Assembly: GCF_040050925.1 (NCBI RefSeq)
Contig: NZ_CP157390.1
Coordinates: forward strand, 1,860,001 to 1,924,000
Length of the DNA: 64,000 nt
Direction of reading: 5' to 3'
Source: Leifsonia sp. NPDC080035
GTDB lineage: Bacteria > Actinomycetota > Actinomycetes > Actinomycetales > Microbacteriaceae
The position numbers were made by a program, and so were the translations under genes. Below are positions 7,356 to 14,683 of the stretch, piece after piece. Within the stretch, counting starts at the first letter, position 1. The number at the start of each line of letters is the position of its first letter. The notes beneath the pieces were generated by a model, which saw only the letters and a list, made by a program, of their open reading frames with translations, searched no databases and had not been told where the DNA came from.

Positions 7356-7553
7356 ATGCGCCTGGACGTCCTCCACGGCCCGACGATCGGCGACTTCCCG
7401 GGCATCGCCACCTCCCGCCTGCTGCTGGCGGTCTACCTGGTCGTGATCGTCGTGTCGCTTGCGGTGACGGCGGCCCTCGTCGTCAGGGCCGCGCGCCGTC
7501 GGCGTGGTCCGGAGGCCGGGCGCGACGGCGGAATGGACGGCGGCGCGCGGTGA
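7356..7553 (+). CDS. Small single-pass membrane protein
   Basis: This 65-residue reading frame begins at the ATG at 7356. A soluble N-terminus of about 20 residues is followed by a hydrophobic helix at about residues 24-45 (LLLAVYLVVIVVSLAVTAALVV) and a basic tail (RAARRRRGP) pointing to the cytoplasm. Its stop overlaps the start of the next small membrane protein, so the two are coupled. No ribosome-binding site is obvious. The frame is open for another 53 codons upstream, but that part is low-complexity and covers the tandem repeat. The function is unknown. Confidence 0.5.
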   Translation: MRLDVLHGPTIGDFPGIATSRLLLAVYLVVIVVSLAVTAALVVRAARRRRGPEAGRDGGMDGGAR

Positions 7554-7849
7554 TGATCACCAGTCACGAATCCGCGCGCGTCGACCCGGCCGGTATCCTC
7601 AGCGCCCTGGCCGCCGCGGGCGCGGTGATCGCATTCGGGCTCCCCGCCGCAGCGGTGCTGCTCGCCGTCGCCGCCATGCTGTTCGCGGTCGTGTCGCGCC
7701 GGCGGCTGCGGCGGGACCCGCACCTGCGCGGCAGCCGGCTCGCGCTGGCGGGCTTCCTGGTCGGCATCGGGGTCGCGCTCGTCGAGGTGACGCCTGCGCT
7801 GATCGGGCTCGTGCTGGTGCTCGTCGGCGGGAGTCCGGGTGGTTCGTGA
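7553..7849 (+). CDS. Small multi-pass membrane protein (DUF4190-like)
   Basis: This 98-residue protein has hydrophobic stretches at about residues 15-47 and 66-93 separated by a basic loop (RRRLRRDPHLRGSR), so two or three membrane helices are expected. The ATG at 7553 lies directly at the stop of the preceding gene (TGATG), with a possible GTG one codon earlier. The composition resembles the DUF4190 family of small actinobacterial membrane proteins with no known role. It probably forms a two-gene unit with the preceding small protein. Confidence 0.6.
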   Translation: MITSHESARVDPAGILSALAAAGAVIAFGLPAAAVLLAVAAMLFAVVSRRRLRRDPHLRGSRLALAGFLVGIGVALVEVTPALIGLVLVLVGGSPGGS

Positions 7850-7898
7850 ATCCGGAGTCGGGGCGCGATCGCCGGAAATCAGCGCGCGTAACCTGTCA

Positions 7899-7925
7899 TG
7901 TCACGATGACAACTAGCATGGCCTC
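7899..7925 (+). promoter_or_regulatory. Autoregulatory operator and leaderless promoter of the GntR gene
   Basis: TGTCA-CGA-TGACA is a perfect inverted repeat at 7899-7911. The overlapping sequence ATGACAACTA (7906-7915) recurs in inverted orientation upstream of the sugar operon (10274-10283). A TAGCAT -10 box at 7914-7919 is followed by six bases and the ATG. Confidence 0.65.
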
Positions 7926-8738
7926 ATGACCGGCTTGGATCGCAGCTCGCCTCTTCCGCTGTACTACCAGCTGAAGGAGGCGCTGCTCGCCTTCTTCCAG
8001 CAGCAGGGTTTCACGCCGGGGGACCGCGTGCCCGGCGACTTCGAGCTGTGCGAGCAGTACGGCGTCTCCCGCACGGTCGTCCGCCAGGCGCTCACGGAGC
8101 TGGAGTACGACGGCGTCATCGAGCGCATCAAGGGCAAGGGCACCTTCTACGCGACGCCGAAGGTGGGCGAGGGGCTCGCCCAGTCGCTGACCGGACTCTA
8201 CGAAGACGTCGCCGCACGCGGCGGCGACCTGGTGAGCGAGGTCCGGCGGCTGGAGGTGGTCCCCGCCGACCCGCGGCTCGCTGCTGAGCTCGAGATCGGT
8301 CCCTACCAGCCGGTGGTGGTGCTGGAGCGGCTGCGGATCGTGGACGGGCAGCCGTGGGCGCTCACCATCACGCATGTCCCGTTCGACCTGGCGCCCGGGC
8401 TGCTGGAGAAGGATTTCTCGCACGAATCCCTGTACGCCGTGCTGGAGGGCGAGTTCGGCATCAGGCTCGCCCGCGGTCACCGTTCGATCGAGGCGGCGCT
8501 CGCGACGAAGTCCGTCGCGGAGCTGCTGGGTGTGGCAACCGGGTCACCACTGCTCGTGCTGCGGAGCGTCAGCCGGGATGAGGCGGGCCGTCCGGTCGAG
8601 AGTTTCGTCGCGTTCCACCGCGGCGACCGCAGTCGCTTCGAGGTCGACCTCACCAGGGGTCCGAACGGGGGAGCCGGAGCTGCTCCGCTCGTCATCGTGA
8701 CCGACTCGAGCGCGCGGGGCGACGCCGCCCTGGTCTGA
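7926..8738 (+). CDS. GntR family transcriptional regulator (HutC subfamily, UTRA domain)
   Basis: This 270-residue regulator has an N-terminal winged helix (about residues 8-75, including FELCEQYGVSRTVVRQALTELEYDGVIERIKGKGTF, split here as the recognition helix and wing) and a UTRA ligand domain at about 90-240. UTRA domains sense sugars, sugar phosphates or related small molecules. A motif shared by its own promoter and the promoter at 10.27 kb indicates that it represses itself and the eleven-gene sugar operon. A DUF222/HNH gene separates it from that operon. The -10 box lies six bases before the ATG, suggesting a leaderless transcript. The C-terminal 30 residues are extra to the domain. 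Confidence 0.92.
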   Translation: MTGLDRSSPLPLYYQLKEALLAFFQQQGFTPGDRVPGDFELCEQYGVSRTVVRQALTELEYDGVIERIKGKGTFYATPKVGEGLAQSLTGLYEDVAARGGDLVSEVRRLEVVPADPRLAAELEIGPYQPVVVLERLRIVDGQPWALTITHVPFDLAPGLLEKDFSHESLYAVLEGEFGIRLARGHRSIEAALATKSVAELLGVATGSPLLVLRSVSRDEAGRPVESFVAFHRGDRSRFEVDLTRGPNGGAGAAPLVIVTDSSARGDAALV

Positions 8739-8784
8739 TCCTACCGGGATGAGTGGCCGGCGCACGATCCCGGTGAAGACTCCT

Positions 8785-8819
8785 CCACAGGTGTTGTGTT
8801 CGGTGAGGTTATCCACAGG
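8785..8819. other. Repeated CCACAGG with a perfect DnaA-box-like 9-mer
   Basis: CCACAGG occurs at 8785-8791 and again at 8813-8819, 28 bp apart. The second lies within TTATCCACA (8809-8817), a consensus DnaA box. It sits 70 bp upstream of the DUF222 gene. One box does not make an origin; the element more likely belongs to the upstream region of this mobile-like gene. Confidence 0.4.
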
Positions 8820-8886
8820 AGGAAGTGCTGGTCAGGGATGGTTTCTGGCTGGTTCGAATGTCGGTGGTGTCTGGTTGGGTTGAACC

Positions 8887-10233
8887 ATGACCAGTACGGA
8901 GGCCGCAGCGCTCGCAGATGCGCTTGCCGGGTTCACCAGCCCGGAGACGCTGGGCCGTGACGCCCTCCTGTCGGCGGTGGATGTGCTGGGTGAAGTGCAG
9001 GCGGTGCTGGATGCGGTGAAGCTCCGGGTGGCGGGTGAGCTTGTCGCCCGCGGCGCGGTGGTCGGGTTGGAGAACCCGGTCACCCGGGCCGGTCACACCC
9101 AGCCGGCGGGGGTGTTGGAGGAGCGGTGGGGTGTCGGCCGGGCGGCGGCGCGACAGTACTGTGTCGTCGGGGAAGCGGTGGCTGCGCGCCAGAGTCTTGC
9201 CGGTGAACCGTTACCGCCCCGACTGCCTGCGCTTGCGGCATCGCTTCTCAGTGGTGGTGTGAGTGTGGATCAGGCGGGTGTGATTGTTCGGGAGCTGGTG
9301 AAGGCGGCACCCGGATGCAGTCCCGCCGACCTCGCTCTGGGTGAGCGTGTCCTGGTGGAGCAGGCGCACGGTCTGACGGTCACCGAACTGCGGGTCCTGG
9401 CCGGGCATGTGCGGGACCGGCTGGATGCGGACGGGATCGAACCACGGGAAGAGCGGCAGCGTCGCTGCAGATCCCTGACGATCAGCACCACGGAGGACGG
9501 GATGACCCACGTGGACTGGTACCTGGACCCGGAGTCCGCCGGGTATGTGGTTACCGCGATCGACGCCCACGTCGCCGCCCAGTTGCGGGCGGTCCGGTTC
9601 CAGGAGGTGTGCGCCGAACCGGAACTCGCGGTGCCGGAGGACACGCGCACGATCGCGCAATTGCGATCGGATGCCGCCACCGAGGTGTTCCGTCATGTCG
9701 CCGCCTGCACCGCCCCTGCCGAGGCGGGGAAGCCGCCGGTGACGGTGGTTGTCCGCATCGACTGGGAGGCCTTGCGCTCGGGTGTCGGGACGGGTGAGAT
9801 CGACGGTGTCCGTTCCCCGGTGAGTGCGGGTACGGTGCGGCGGATGGCCGCCGACGCGAACCTGATCCCGGTGGTCCTCGGCGACGACTCCCAGGTGCTG
9901 GACCTGGGTCGGGCGCGTCGCCTGTTCACCACCGCGCAGCGGATCGCGTTGGCCGAACGTGACGGCGGCTGCGCCTGGCCGGCGTGTCCACACCCACCCG
10001 CCTACACCGAGGCACACCACCTCCGCTGGTGGACCAAGGATGGTGGGAGCACCGACCTGAACAACGGGATCCTGTTGTGCAGCAGCCACCATCACCGCAT
10101 CCACGACGACGGCTGGGACATCCAGGTGCGTGACAACGTGCCCTCCTTCATCCCACCCTCACACATCGACCCCCACCGGAGACCGCGAAGAGGCGGCCGC
10201 GTCCAACTACCCGAGAACACACGCGCCGCATGA
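8887..10233 (+). CDS. DUF222 and HNH endonuclease domain protein (13E12 repeat family)
   Basis: This 448-residue protein has the DUF222 region over its first 320 residues and an HNH nuclease domain near the end, about residues 353-412. That domain includes a CxxC-type pair (CAWPACPHP), the EAHHLRWWTKDGG core and the LCSSHHHRIHDDGW end, giving the metal and catalytic His residues. Such genes occur in many copies in actinobacterial genomes and behave like dispersed repeats; their role is not settled. Here it separates a GntR regulator from the operon that shares its operator, which suggests later insertion. No terminal repeats or target duplication were seen at the borders. Confidence 0.92.
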   Translation: MTSTEAAALADALAGFTSPETLGRDALLSAVDVLGEVQAVLDAVKLRVAGELVARGAVVGLENPVTRAGHTQPAGVLEERWGVGRAAARQYCVVGEAVAARQSLAGEPLPPRLPALAASLLSGGVSVDQAGVIVRELVKAAPGCSPADLALGERVLVEQAHGLTVTELRVLAGHVRDRLDADGIEPREERQRRCRSLTISTTEDGMTHVDWYLDPESAGYVVTAIDAHVAAQLRAVRFQEVCAEPELAVPEDTRTIAQLRSDAATEVFRHVAACTAPAEAGKPPVTVVVRIDWEALRSGVGTGEIDGVRSPVSAGTVRRMAADANLIPVVLGDDSQVLDLGRARRLFTTAQRIALAERDGGCAWPACPHPPAYTEAHHLRWWTKDGGSTDLNNGILLCSSHHHRIHDDGWDIQVRDNVPSFIPPSHIDPHRRPRRGGRVQLPENTRAA

Positions 10234-10235
10234 GA

Positions 10236-10265
10236 GGGGGTGAGCGCTCATCGCCTGCAGGCCCC
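10236..10265 (+). terminator. Possible terminator after the DUF222/HNH gene
   Basis: Two short palindromes, TGAGCGCTCA (10241-10250) and GCCTGCAGGC (10253-10262), are flanked by GGGG and CCCC and followed by ATTTG. This could stop transcription of the nuclease gene just before the next promoter. There is no T tract. Confidence 0.35.
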
Positions 10266-10267
10266 AT

Positions 10268-10317
10268 TTGCGATAGTTGTCATTACAGGACTACAGTGGC
10301 CGCATTGTCACAACAGG
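10268..10317 (+). promoter_or_regulatory. Promoter of the sugar operon with two GntR operators
   Basis: A -35 box TTGCGA (10268-10273), an 18-bp spacer and a -10 box TACAGT (10292-10297) are visible. Two 13-bp direct copies that agree at 11 positions, TTGTCATTACAGG (10277-10289) and TTGTCACAACAGG (10305-10317), lie in the spacer and just past the expected start. TAGTTGTCAT (10274-10283) is shared, in inverted orientation, with the GntR promoter. This layout predicts repression. Confidence 0.65.
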
Positions 10318-10330
10318 TTCAAGGAAGCAC

Positions 10331-10924
10331 ATGACACAGTTCGCCACCCCGCCGCTGCGGCCCTTCTCGATCACCCTCGACCGTTCCTCGGTCACGCTGT
10401 CCCCGCTCGGGCCGACGCTGGTGCGGCGTCTGAGCGACCTGGAGCACCTCTTCGCCGACGAGGACGCCTGGCGGGCGGGCGTCGACGGAGGCGACCCCGT
10501 CGTCTACACCGTTGCATCCACTCCCGTCCCGGAGGCACCGCAAGAGCTCCCGCAGTCGATCACCACGATCCAGCCGGGCGACGTGTCCGGCGAGTTCTAC
10601 TTCACCAAGGGCCACCAGCACCCGGTCGCCGAGGGCGAGATCTACCTGGGCCTCGAGGGTGAGGGCGGCCTGCTCATGTTCGACGGCACCGACGTCGTCT
10701 TCCTCGAGATGGGCGTCGACCGCATCGGCTACATCCCCCCGGGCTGGGCACACCGCAGCGTCAACGTCGGCTCCGATCCCTACAGCTTCCTGGCCGTCTA
10801 CCCCGGCGGCGCCGGCCACGACTACGGCTGGGTGCTCGAGCACGGCTTCGGCAGCCGCGTCTATGCGGGAGCCGCAGCACCGGAGCTCCGGCCCTACCGA
10901 ACGTCCGGATCCATCGTCCGGTAA
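10331..10924 (+). CDS. Cupin-type glucose-6-phosphate isomerase family protein
   Basis: This 197-residue protein belongs to the cupin phosphoglucose isomerases known from archaea and some bacteria. The metal-binding motif is visible as GHQHPVAEGEIY followed later by GWAHRSVN, giving His, His, Glu and His ligands for Fe or Mn. Family members interconvert aldose and ketose phosphates. The ATG at 10331 has AAGGAAG eight bases upstream. It is the first gene of an eleven-gene operon with a ribose-type transporter, so it probably acts on the imported sugar or its phosphate rather than as the housekeeping isomerase. The true substrate is unknown. Confidence 0.88.
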   Translation: MTQFATPPLRPFSITLDRSSVTLSPLGPTLVRRLSDLEHLFADEDAWRAGVDGGDPVVYTVASTPVPEAPQELPQSITTIQPGDVSGEFYFTKGHQHPVAEGEIYLGLEGEGGLLMFDGTDVVFLEMGVDRIGYIPPGWAHRSVNVGSDPYSFLAVYPGGAGHDYGWVLEHGFGSRVYAGAAAPELRPYRTSGSIVR

Positions 10925-10975
10925 CCCCTGCACCACCCAGCAATCCCCGAACCGAGAACAAAGGAGTCTCCCTTC

Positions 10976-12016
10976 ATGGCACAGACATCAACCCGGCGCT
11001 GGCCGGTCATCGTCGCGATCGTGGCCGTGGTCGCGCTCGCCGTCGGCCTCGTCGCCGGCCGCTTCATCTTCGGCGGAAACAGCTCGTCCGCGGCGTCGGC
11101 GGACAGCAAGGACACCGTCGCCGGCACCAAGATCGACGTGATCACCAAGGCGACCCAGAGCGACTTCTGGCAGTCGATGCTCGCCGGATCGAAGGCCGCA
11201 GGTCAGGACCTCGGCGTCGACATCAAGCTCACCGGACCGACCGCGGAGACGGACATCGACCAGCAGGTCTCGATGGTCGAGGACTCGATCACCCGCCAGG
11301 TCGACGCCATCGTCCTCGCCGCCAACTCCTCCACCGCGCTCAACGCGGTCATCGACAAGGCGCGCAAGGCCGGCATCAAGGTCATCACGGTCGACAACGC
11401 TGTGACGACGAAGTCCGAGGGCTTCATCGGCACCGACAACATCAAGGCAGGCCAGCAGGCCGGCGAGAAGATGTGCGCGCTGATCACCGCGCAGGGCAAG
11501 CCCAAGGGCGACATCCTGTACGAGTCCGCCGCCTCCGGCCAGCAGGTGCTCGTCGACCGCAAGGACGGCTTCGTCGCCGGCCTCGCCGCCAAGTGCCCCG
11601 ACGCCAAGATCGTGCAGACCCTGGTCAACGACAACGACCTGAACAAGGCCGTCAGCCAGGTCACCGACGTGATGAACGCGCAGCCGAACCTCGCCGGCGT
11701 CTTCGCCGACAACAACACCTCCGGCACCGGCGCCGCCCGCGCCGTCGCTGCGAAGAGCGGCACGAAGGTCCAGGTCGTGGCGTTCGACTCCGACCCGGCC
11801 GAGGTGGACGCCGTCAAGAGCGGATCCATCGGCGGCATCATCGTGCAGAACCCGTTCTTCTTCGGCTACCAGGGCGTGGTCGAGGCCGCGATGGCGGCCG
11901 CGGGCAACCAGCCGCCGGTCAAGCTCGACCCGGGCGCGGTCGTCGTCGACAAGTCCAACGTCGACGACGCGTCGCTGAAGTCGCTGCTGAACCCGGCCAA
12001 GGAGACGGGCAAGTAA
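10976..12016 (+). CDS. Ribose-type ABC transporter substrate-binding protein
   Basis: This 346-residue protein has an N-terminal hydrophobic segment at about residues 11-30 without a lipobox cysteine, so it is secreted by a signal peptide or held by an uncleaved anchor. The mature part has the two-lobed type I periplasmic-binding fold of RbsB (IDVITKATQSDFWQSMLAG, then the VDAIVLAANSS and VITVDNAV segments). It captures a sugar outside the membrane for the ATPase and permease encoded downstream. AAAGGAG precedes the ATG. The ligand cannot be assigned; the enzymes of the operon suggest a sugar entering an aldolase or transaldolase route. Confidence 0.92.
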   Translation: MAQTSTRRWPVIVAIVAVVALAVGLVAGRFIFGGNSSSAASADSKDTVAGTKIDVITKATQSDFWQSMLAGSKAAGQDLGVDIKLTGPTAETDIDQQVSMVEDSITRQVDAIVLAANSSTALNAVIDKARKAGIKVITVDNAVTTKSEGFIGTDNIKAGQQAGEKMCALITAQGKPKGDILYESAASGQQVLVDRKDGFVAGLAAKCPDAKIVQTLVNDNDLNKAVSQVTDVMNAQPNLAGVFADNNTSGTGAARAVAAKSGTKVQVVAFDSDPAEVDAVKSGSIGGIIVQNPFFFGYQGVVEAAMAAAGNQPPVKLDPGAVVVDKSNVDDASLKSLLNPAKETGK

Positions 12017-12021
12017 TCCCG

Positions 12022-13638
12022 ATGGCCCCCGCAACCTCCAACGGCGCCTCCCCGGAGCTCCCCCGCTCCGGGGCGGCGCCCCTGGTGAGCCTGCGCCAGG
12101 TCTCCAAGGACTACGGTCGCGTGCACGCGCTCGACGCGGTGACGATCGACCTGCTGCCCGGCGAGGTGCACTGCCTCGCCGGCGAGAACGGCGCGGGCAA
12201 GTCCACGCTGATCAAGGTGCTCACCGGCGCGGTTCCCCGCACCTCCGGCGACTACCTCGTCGGCGGCGACGACGTGCCCGTGCAGGTGTCTCCCACCCAG
12301 ATGCGCGACCGAGGCATCGGCGTGGTCTACCAGGAGCTCAGCCTCTTCCCCGAGCTGAGCGTGCTCGACAACCTGCTGATGGGCTCGTACTCGAGTGTCG
12401 GAGGCTATCTGCGCGGCGCCCGCAACCGGGAGACGGCGCGGGAGCACCTGCGCCGCGTCGGACTCGAGGACCTCTCGCTGCACGCGCTCGTCTCCGACCT
12501 CCCCACCGCCACCCGGCAGCTCGTGGAGATCGCCCGCGTGCTCGGGCACGAGGCCGACCTCGTCATCTTCGACGAGCCCACCACCGCGCTGTCGGAGCAC
12601 GAGGCGGGAGAACTGCTCAGCCGCATCGCACAGCTGCGCGACGCGGGCATCGGCATCCTCTACGTGACCCACCGCATCGAGGAGATGTTCGAGATCGGCG
12701 ACCGCGTCAGCGTGATGCGCGACGGCCGGCTGGTCGAGACCAACCCGATGAGCCACTACACGCCCGAGTCGCTGGTGGAGGCGATGGTCGGCCGGTCGCT
12801 CGAGGACCTCTACCCGGGCGAGCGCACGCAGCCCGGCGAGCCGGTGCTGGAGCTCGACGAGCTCGGCGTCGCCGGGTACGCCCGGCCGGTGTCGCTCACC
12901 GTTCGCGGCGGCGAGATCGTCGGCGTTGCCGGGCTGCTCGGCAGCGGCCGGAGCGAGATCCTCCGCGCCGCCTTCGGCGCCGACCCCAGCAGCGGCGGCC
13001 GCGTCCGCGTCGCCGGCCGCGACGCCAATGTCTCCCGCCCCGGCGCGGCCGCCGCGTCCGGCATCGGGATGCTCACGGAGGATCGCAAGGAGTCCGGCAT
13101 CTTCCCCGAGCTGTCGATCCGCGAGAACATCACGGTCGCCGGCTACCGCGGCATCGGGCGAGCCGGCTGGCTCTCCGGCCGCCGTATCGACCAGTACGTC
13201 GAGAAGGCCCTGCGCGGTCTGCGGGTCAAGTACAACTCGCTGGACGACCCGATCACCTCACTCTCCGGCGGCAACCAGCAGAAGGTGCTCATCGCACGCT
13301 GGATGGGCCTCGGCGCTCGCGCGCTGCTGCTCGACGAGCCGACCAAGGGTGTCGACGTCGGCGCCAAGGCCGACATCTATGCGGCGATCGCCGAGATGGC
13401 GGCGAACGGGATGGGCTTCCTCGTCGTCTCGTCCTACCTTCCGGAGCTGATCGGGCTCTGCGACCGCATCCTCGTCGTCAAGGACCACGCGATCGTGGCC
13501 GACCTGCGCGCCGACGAGGCGACGGAGGAGTCGATCATGCAGCTGGCGAGCATCGACACCGCCCACGCGTTCGCGCCGGAAGACCTCACCTCATCCATCA
13601 CCGCTATCTCAGGGACGGAGGCCGACGATGGCCGCTAG
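12022..13638 (+). CDS. Ribose-type ABC transporter, fused double ATP-binding protein (RbsA-like)
   Basis: This 538-residue protein contains two nucleotide-binding domains in tandem, as in RbsA and XylG. Domain 1 has a good Walker A (GENGAGKST) and Walker B (LVIFDEPT), but its signature reads LPTATRQ instead of LSxGxxQ. Domain 2 has the degenerate Walker A usual for the family (GLLGSGRSE, Lys replaced by Arg), with an intact signature (LSGGNQQ) and Walker B (LLLDEPT). So only one composite ATP site, made of Walker A of domain 1 and the signature of domain 2, looks competent. It powers the permease, whose gene it overlaps by 11 bp. Confidence 0.93.
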   Translation: MAPATSNGASPELPRSGAAPLVSLRQVSKDYGRVHALDAVTIDLLPGEVHCLAGENGAGKSTLIKVLTGAVPRTSGDYLVGGDDVPVQVSPTQMRDRGIGVVYQELSLFPELSVLDNLLMGSYSSVGGYLRGARNRETAREHLRRVGLEDLSLHALVSDLPTATRQLVEIARVLGHEADLVIFDEPTTALSEHEAGELLSRIAQLRDAGIGILYVTHRIEEMFEIGDRVSVMRDGRLVETNPMSHYTPESLVEAMVGRSLEDLYPGERTQPGEPVLELDELGVAGYARPVSLTVRGGEIVGVAGLLGSGRSEILRAAFGADPSSGGRVRVAGRDANVSRPGAAAASGIGMLTEDRKESGIFPELSIRENITVAGYRGIGRAGWLSGRRIDQYVEKALRGLRVKYNSLDDPITSLSGGNQQKVLIARWMGLGARALLLDEPTKGVDVGAKADIYAAIAEMAANGMGFLVVSSYLPELIGLCDRILVVKDHAIVADLRADEATEESIMQLASIDTAHAFAPEDLTSSITAISGTEADDGR

Positions 13639-14683
13639 CCGCGGGGGCACAGCCCTCACCCGCTTCTTCAAGACGAACGCGAGCGGGTTCGCGATCGTCT
13701 TCGTGCTCGCCGTGATCCTCGCGCTCACGACGGACACCTTCCTCACGCCGACGAACCTGGACAGCCTCGGCCGCCAGGTCTCGATCTACGCGATCATCGC
13801 GGCCGGCCAGCTGCTGGTCATCCTGACCGGCGGCATCGACCTCGCGGTCGGTTCCGTCGTCGGCCTCACCGGCATCGTCGTCGCGCAACTCGTCTTCCAG
13901 ACCACCAGCGGCGGCAGCGTCGTCGTCGGCGTGGTCGTCGCGCTGCTGGCGGGCGCGTTCAGCGGTCTGCTGACCGGCCTGCTCGTCGCCTTCCTGCGCA
14001 TCCCCCCGTTCATCGCGAGCCTCGGGATGATGGGCATCGCCCGCGGCGTCGCCCTGCTGCTCTCGGGCGGCCGCACGGTCCAGCCGCTCCCGGACGCCTT
14101 CGAGCAGATCGCCGGAGGGGACGTGTTCGGCGTCAGCAACCTGATCATCTTCACGATCGTGGTGATGGTCATCGTCTCCATCGTCCTCGCGAAGACCACC
14201 TGGGGGCGCTACGTTCACGCGATCGGCTCGAACGCGGAGTCCGCCCGCCTGTCGGGCGTGCCGGTGAAGGGCGTACTGGTCAGCGTCTATGCGGCCTCCG
14301 GACTCCTCGCCGGGTTCGGCGGCATCCTGCTCGCCTCGCGCCTGAACAACGGTGTCCCGACCGCGGGCGAGGGCTACGAACTGCAGGCGATCGCGGCCTG
14401 TGTGATCGGCGGCGCCAGCCTGTTCGGCGCTCGCGGCACCGCGGTCGGCGCTCTGATCGGTGCACTCATCGTCGGGATGCTGAACAACGGCGGCAGCCTG
14501 CTCGGAATCGACCCGTTCTGGCTGCAGATCGCCATCGGCGTCCTCATCCTCGCGGCAGTCGCCGTCGACCAGCTCCCGAAGTGGCTGCCGGCCCTCACCG
14601 GACGCTCAGGCGGCCGGGAGCCGGACACCGCCGAGCCTGCGAAGCTGGCGGAAGCCACCACCGGCGGAGGGAGAGACGAATGA
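13628..14683 (+). CDS. Ribose-type ABC transporter permease (RbsC-like)
   Basis: This 351-residue polytopic membrane protein has eight to ten predicted helices and the typical RbsC features: an N-terminal helix (FAIVFVLAVILALTTDTFL), the GQLLVILTGGIDLAVGSVVGL segment (split across helices) and the EAA-like loop region GRYVHAIGSNAESARLSGVPV that contacts the ATPase. It forms a homodimeric channel with the fused ATPase. The start overlaps the ATPase gene by 11 bp, and its stop overlaps the kinase start (ATGA), so the cluster is tightly coupled. The C-terminal 30 residues are hydrophilic. Confidence 0.93.
   Translation: MAASRGGTALTRFFKTNASGFAIVFVLAVILALTTDTFLTPTNLDSLGRQVSIYAIIAAGQLLVILTGGIDLAVGSVVGLTGIVVAQLVFQTTSGGSVVVGVVVALLAGAFSGLLTGLLVAFLRIPPFIASLGMMGIARGVALLLSGGRTVQPLPDAFEQIAGGDVFGVSNLIIFTIVVMVIVSIVLAKTTWGRYVHAIGSNAESARLSGVPVKGVLVSVYAASGLLAGFGGILLASRLNNGVPTAGEGYELQAIAACVIGGASLFGARGTAVGALIGALIVGMLNNGGSLLGIDPFWLQIAIGVLILAAVAVDQLPKWLPALTGRSGGREPDTAEPAKLAEATTGGGRDE

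Noticed and set aside
8809..8817. Consensus DnaA box as sign of a replication origin
   Set aside because: A single box without dnaA, dnaN, an AT-rich region or a box cluster; more likely part of the upstream element of the DUF222 gene.
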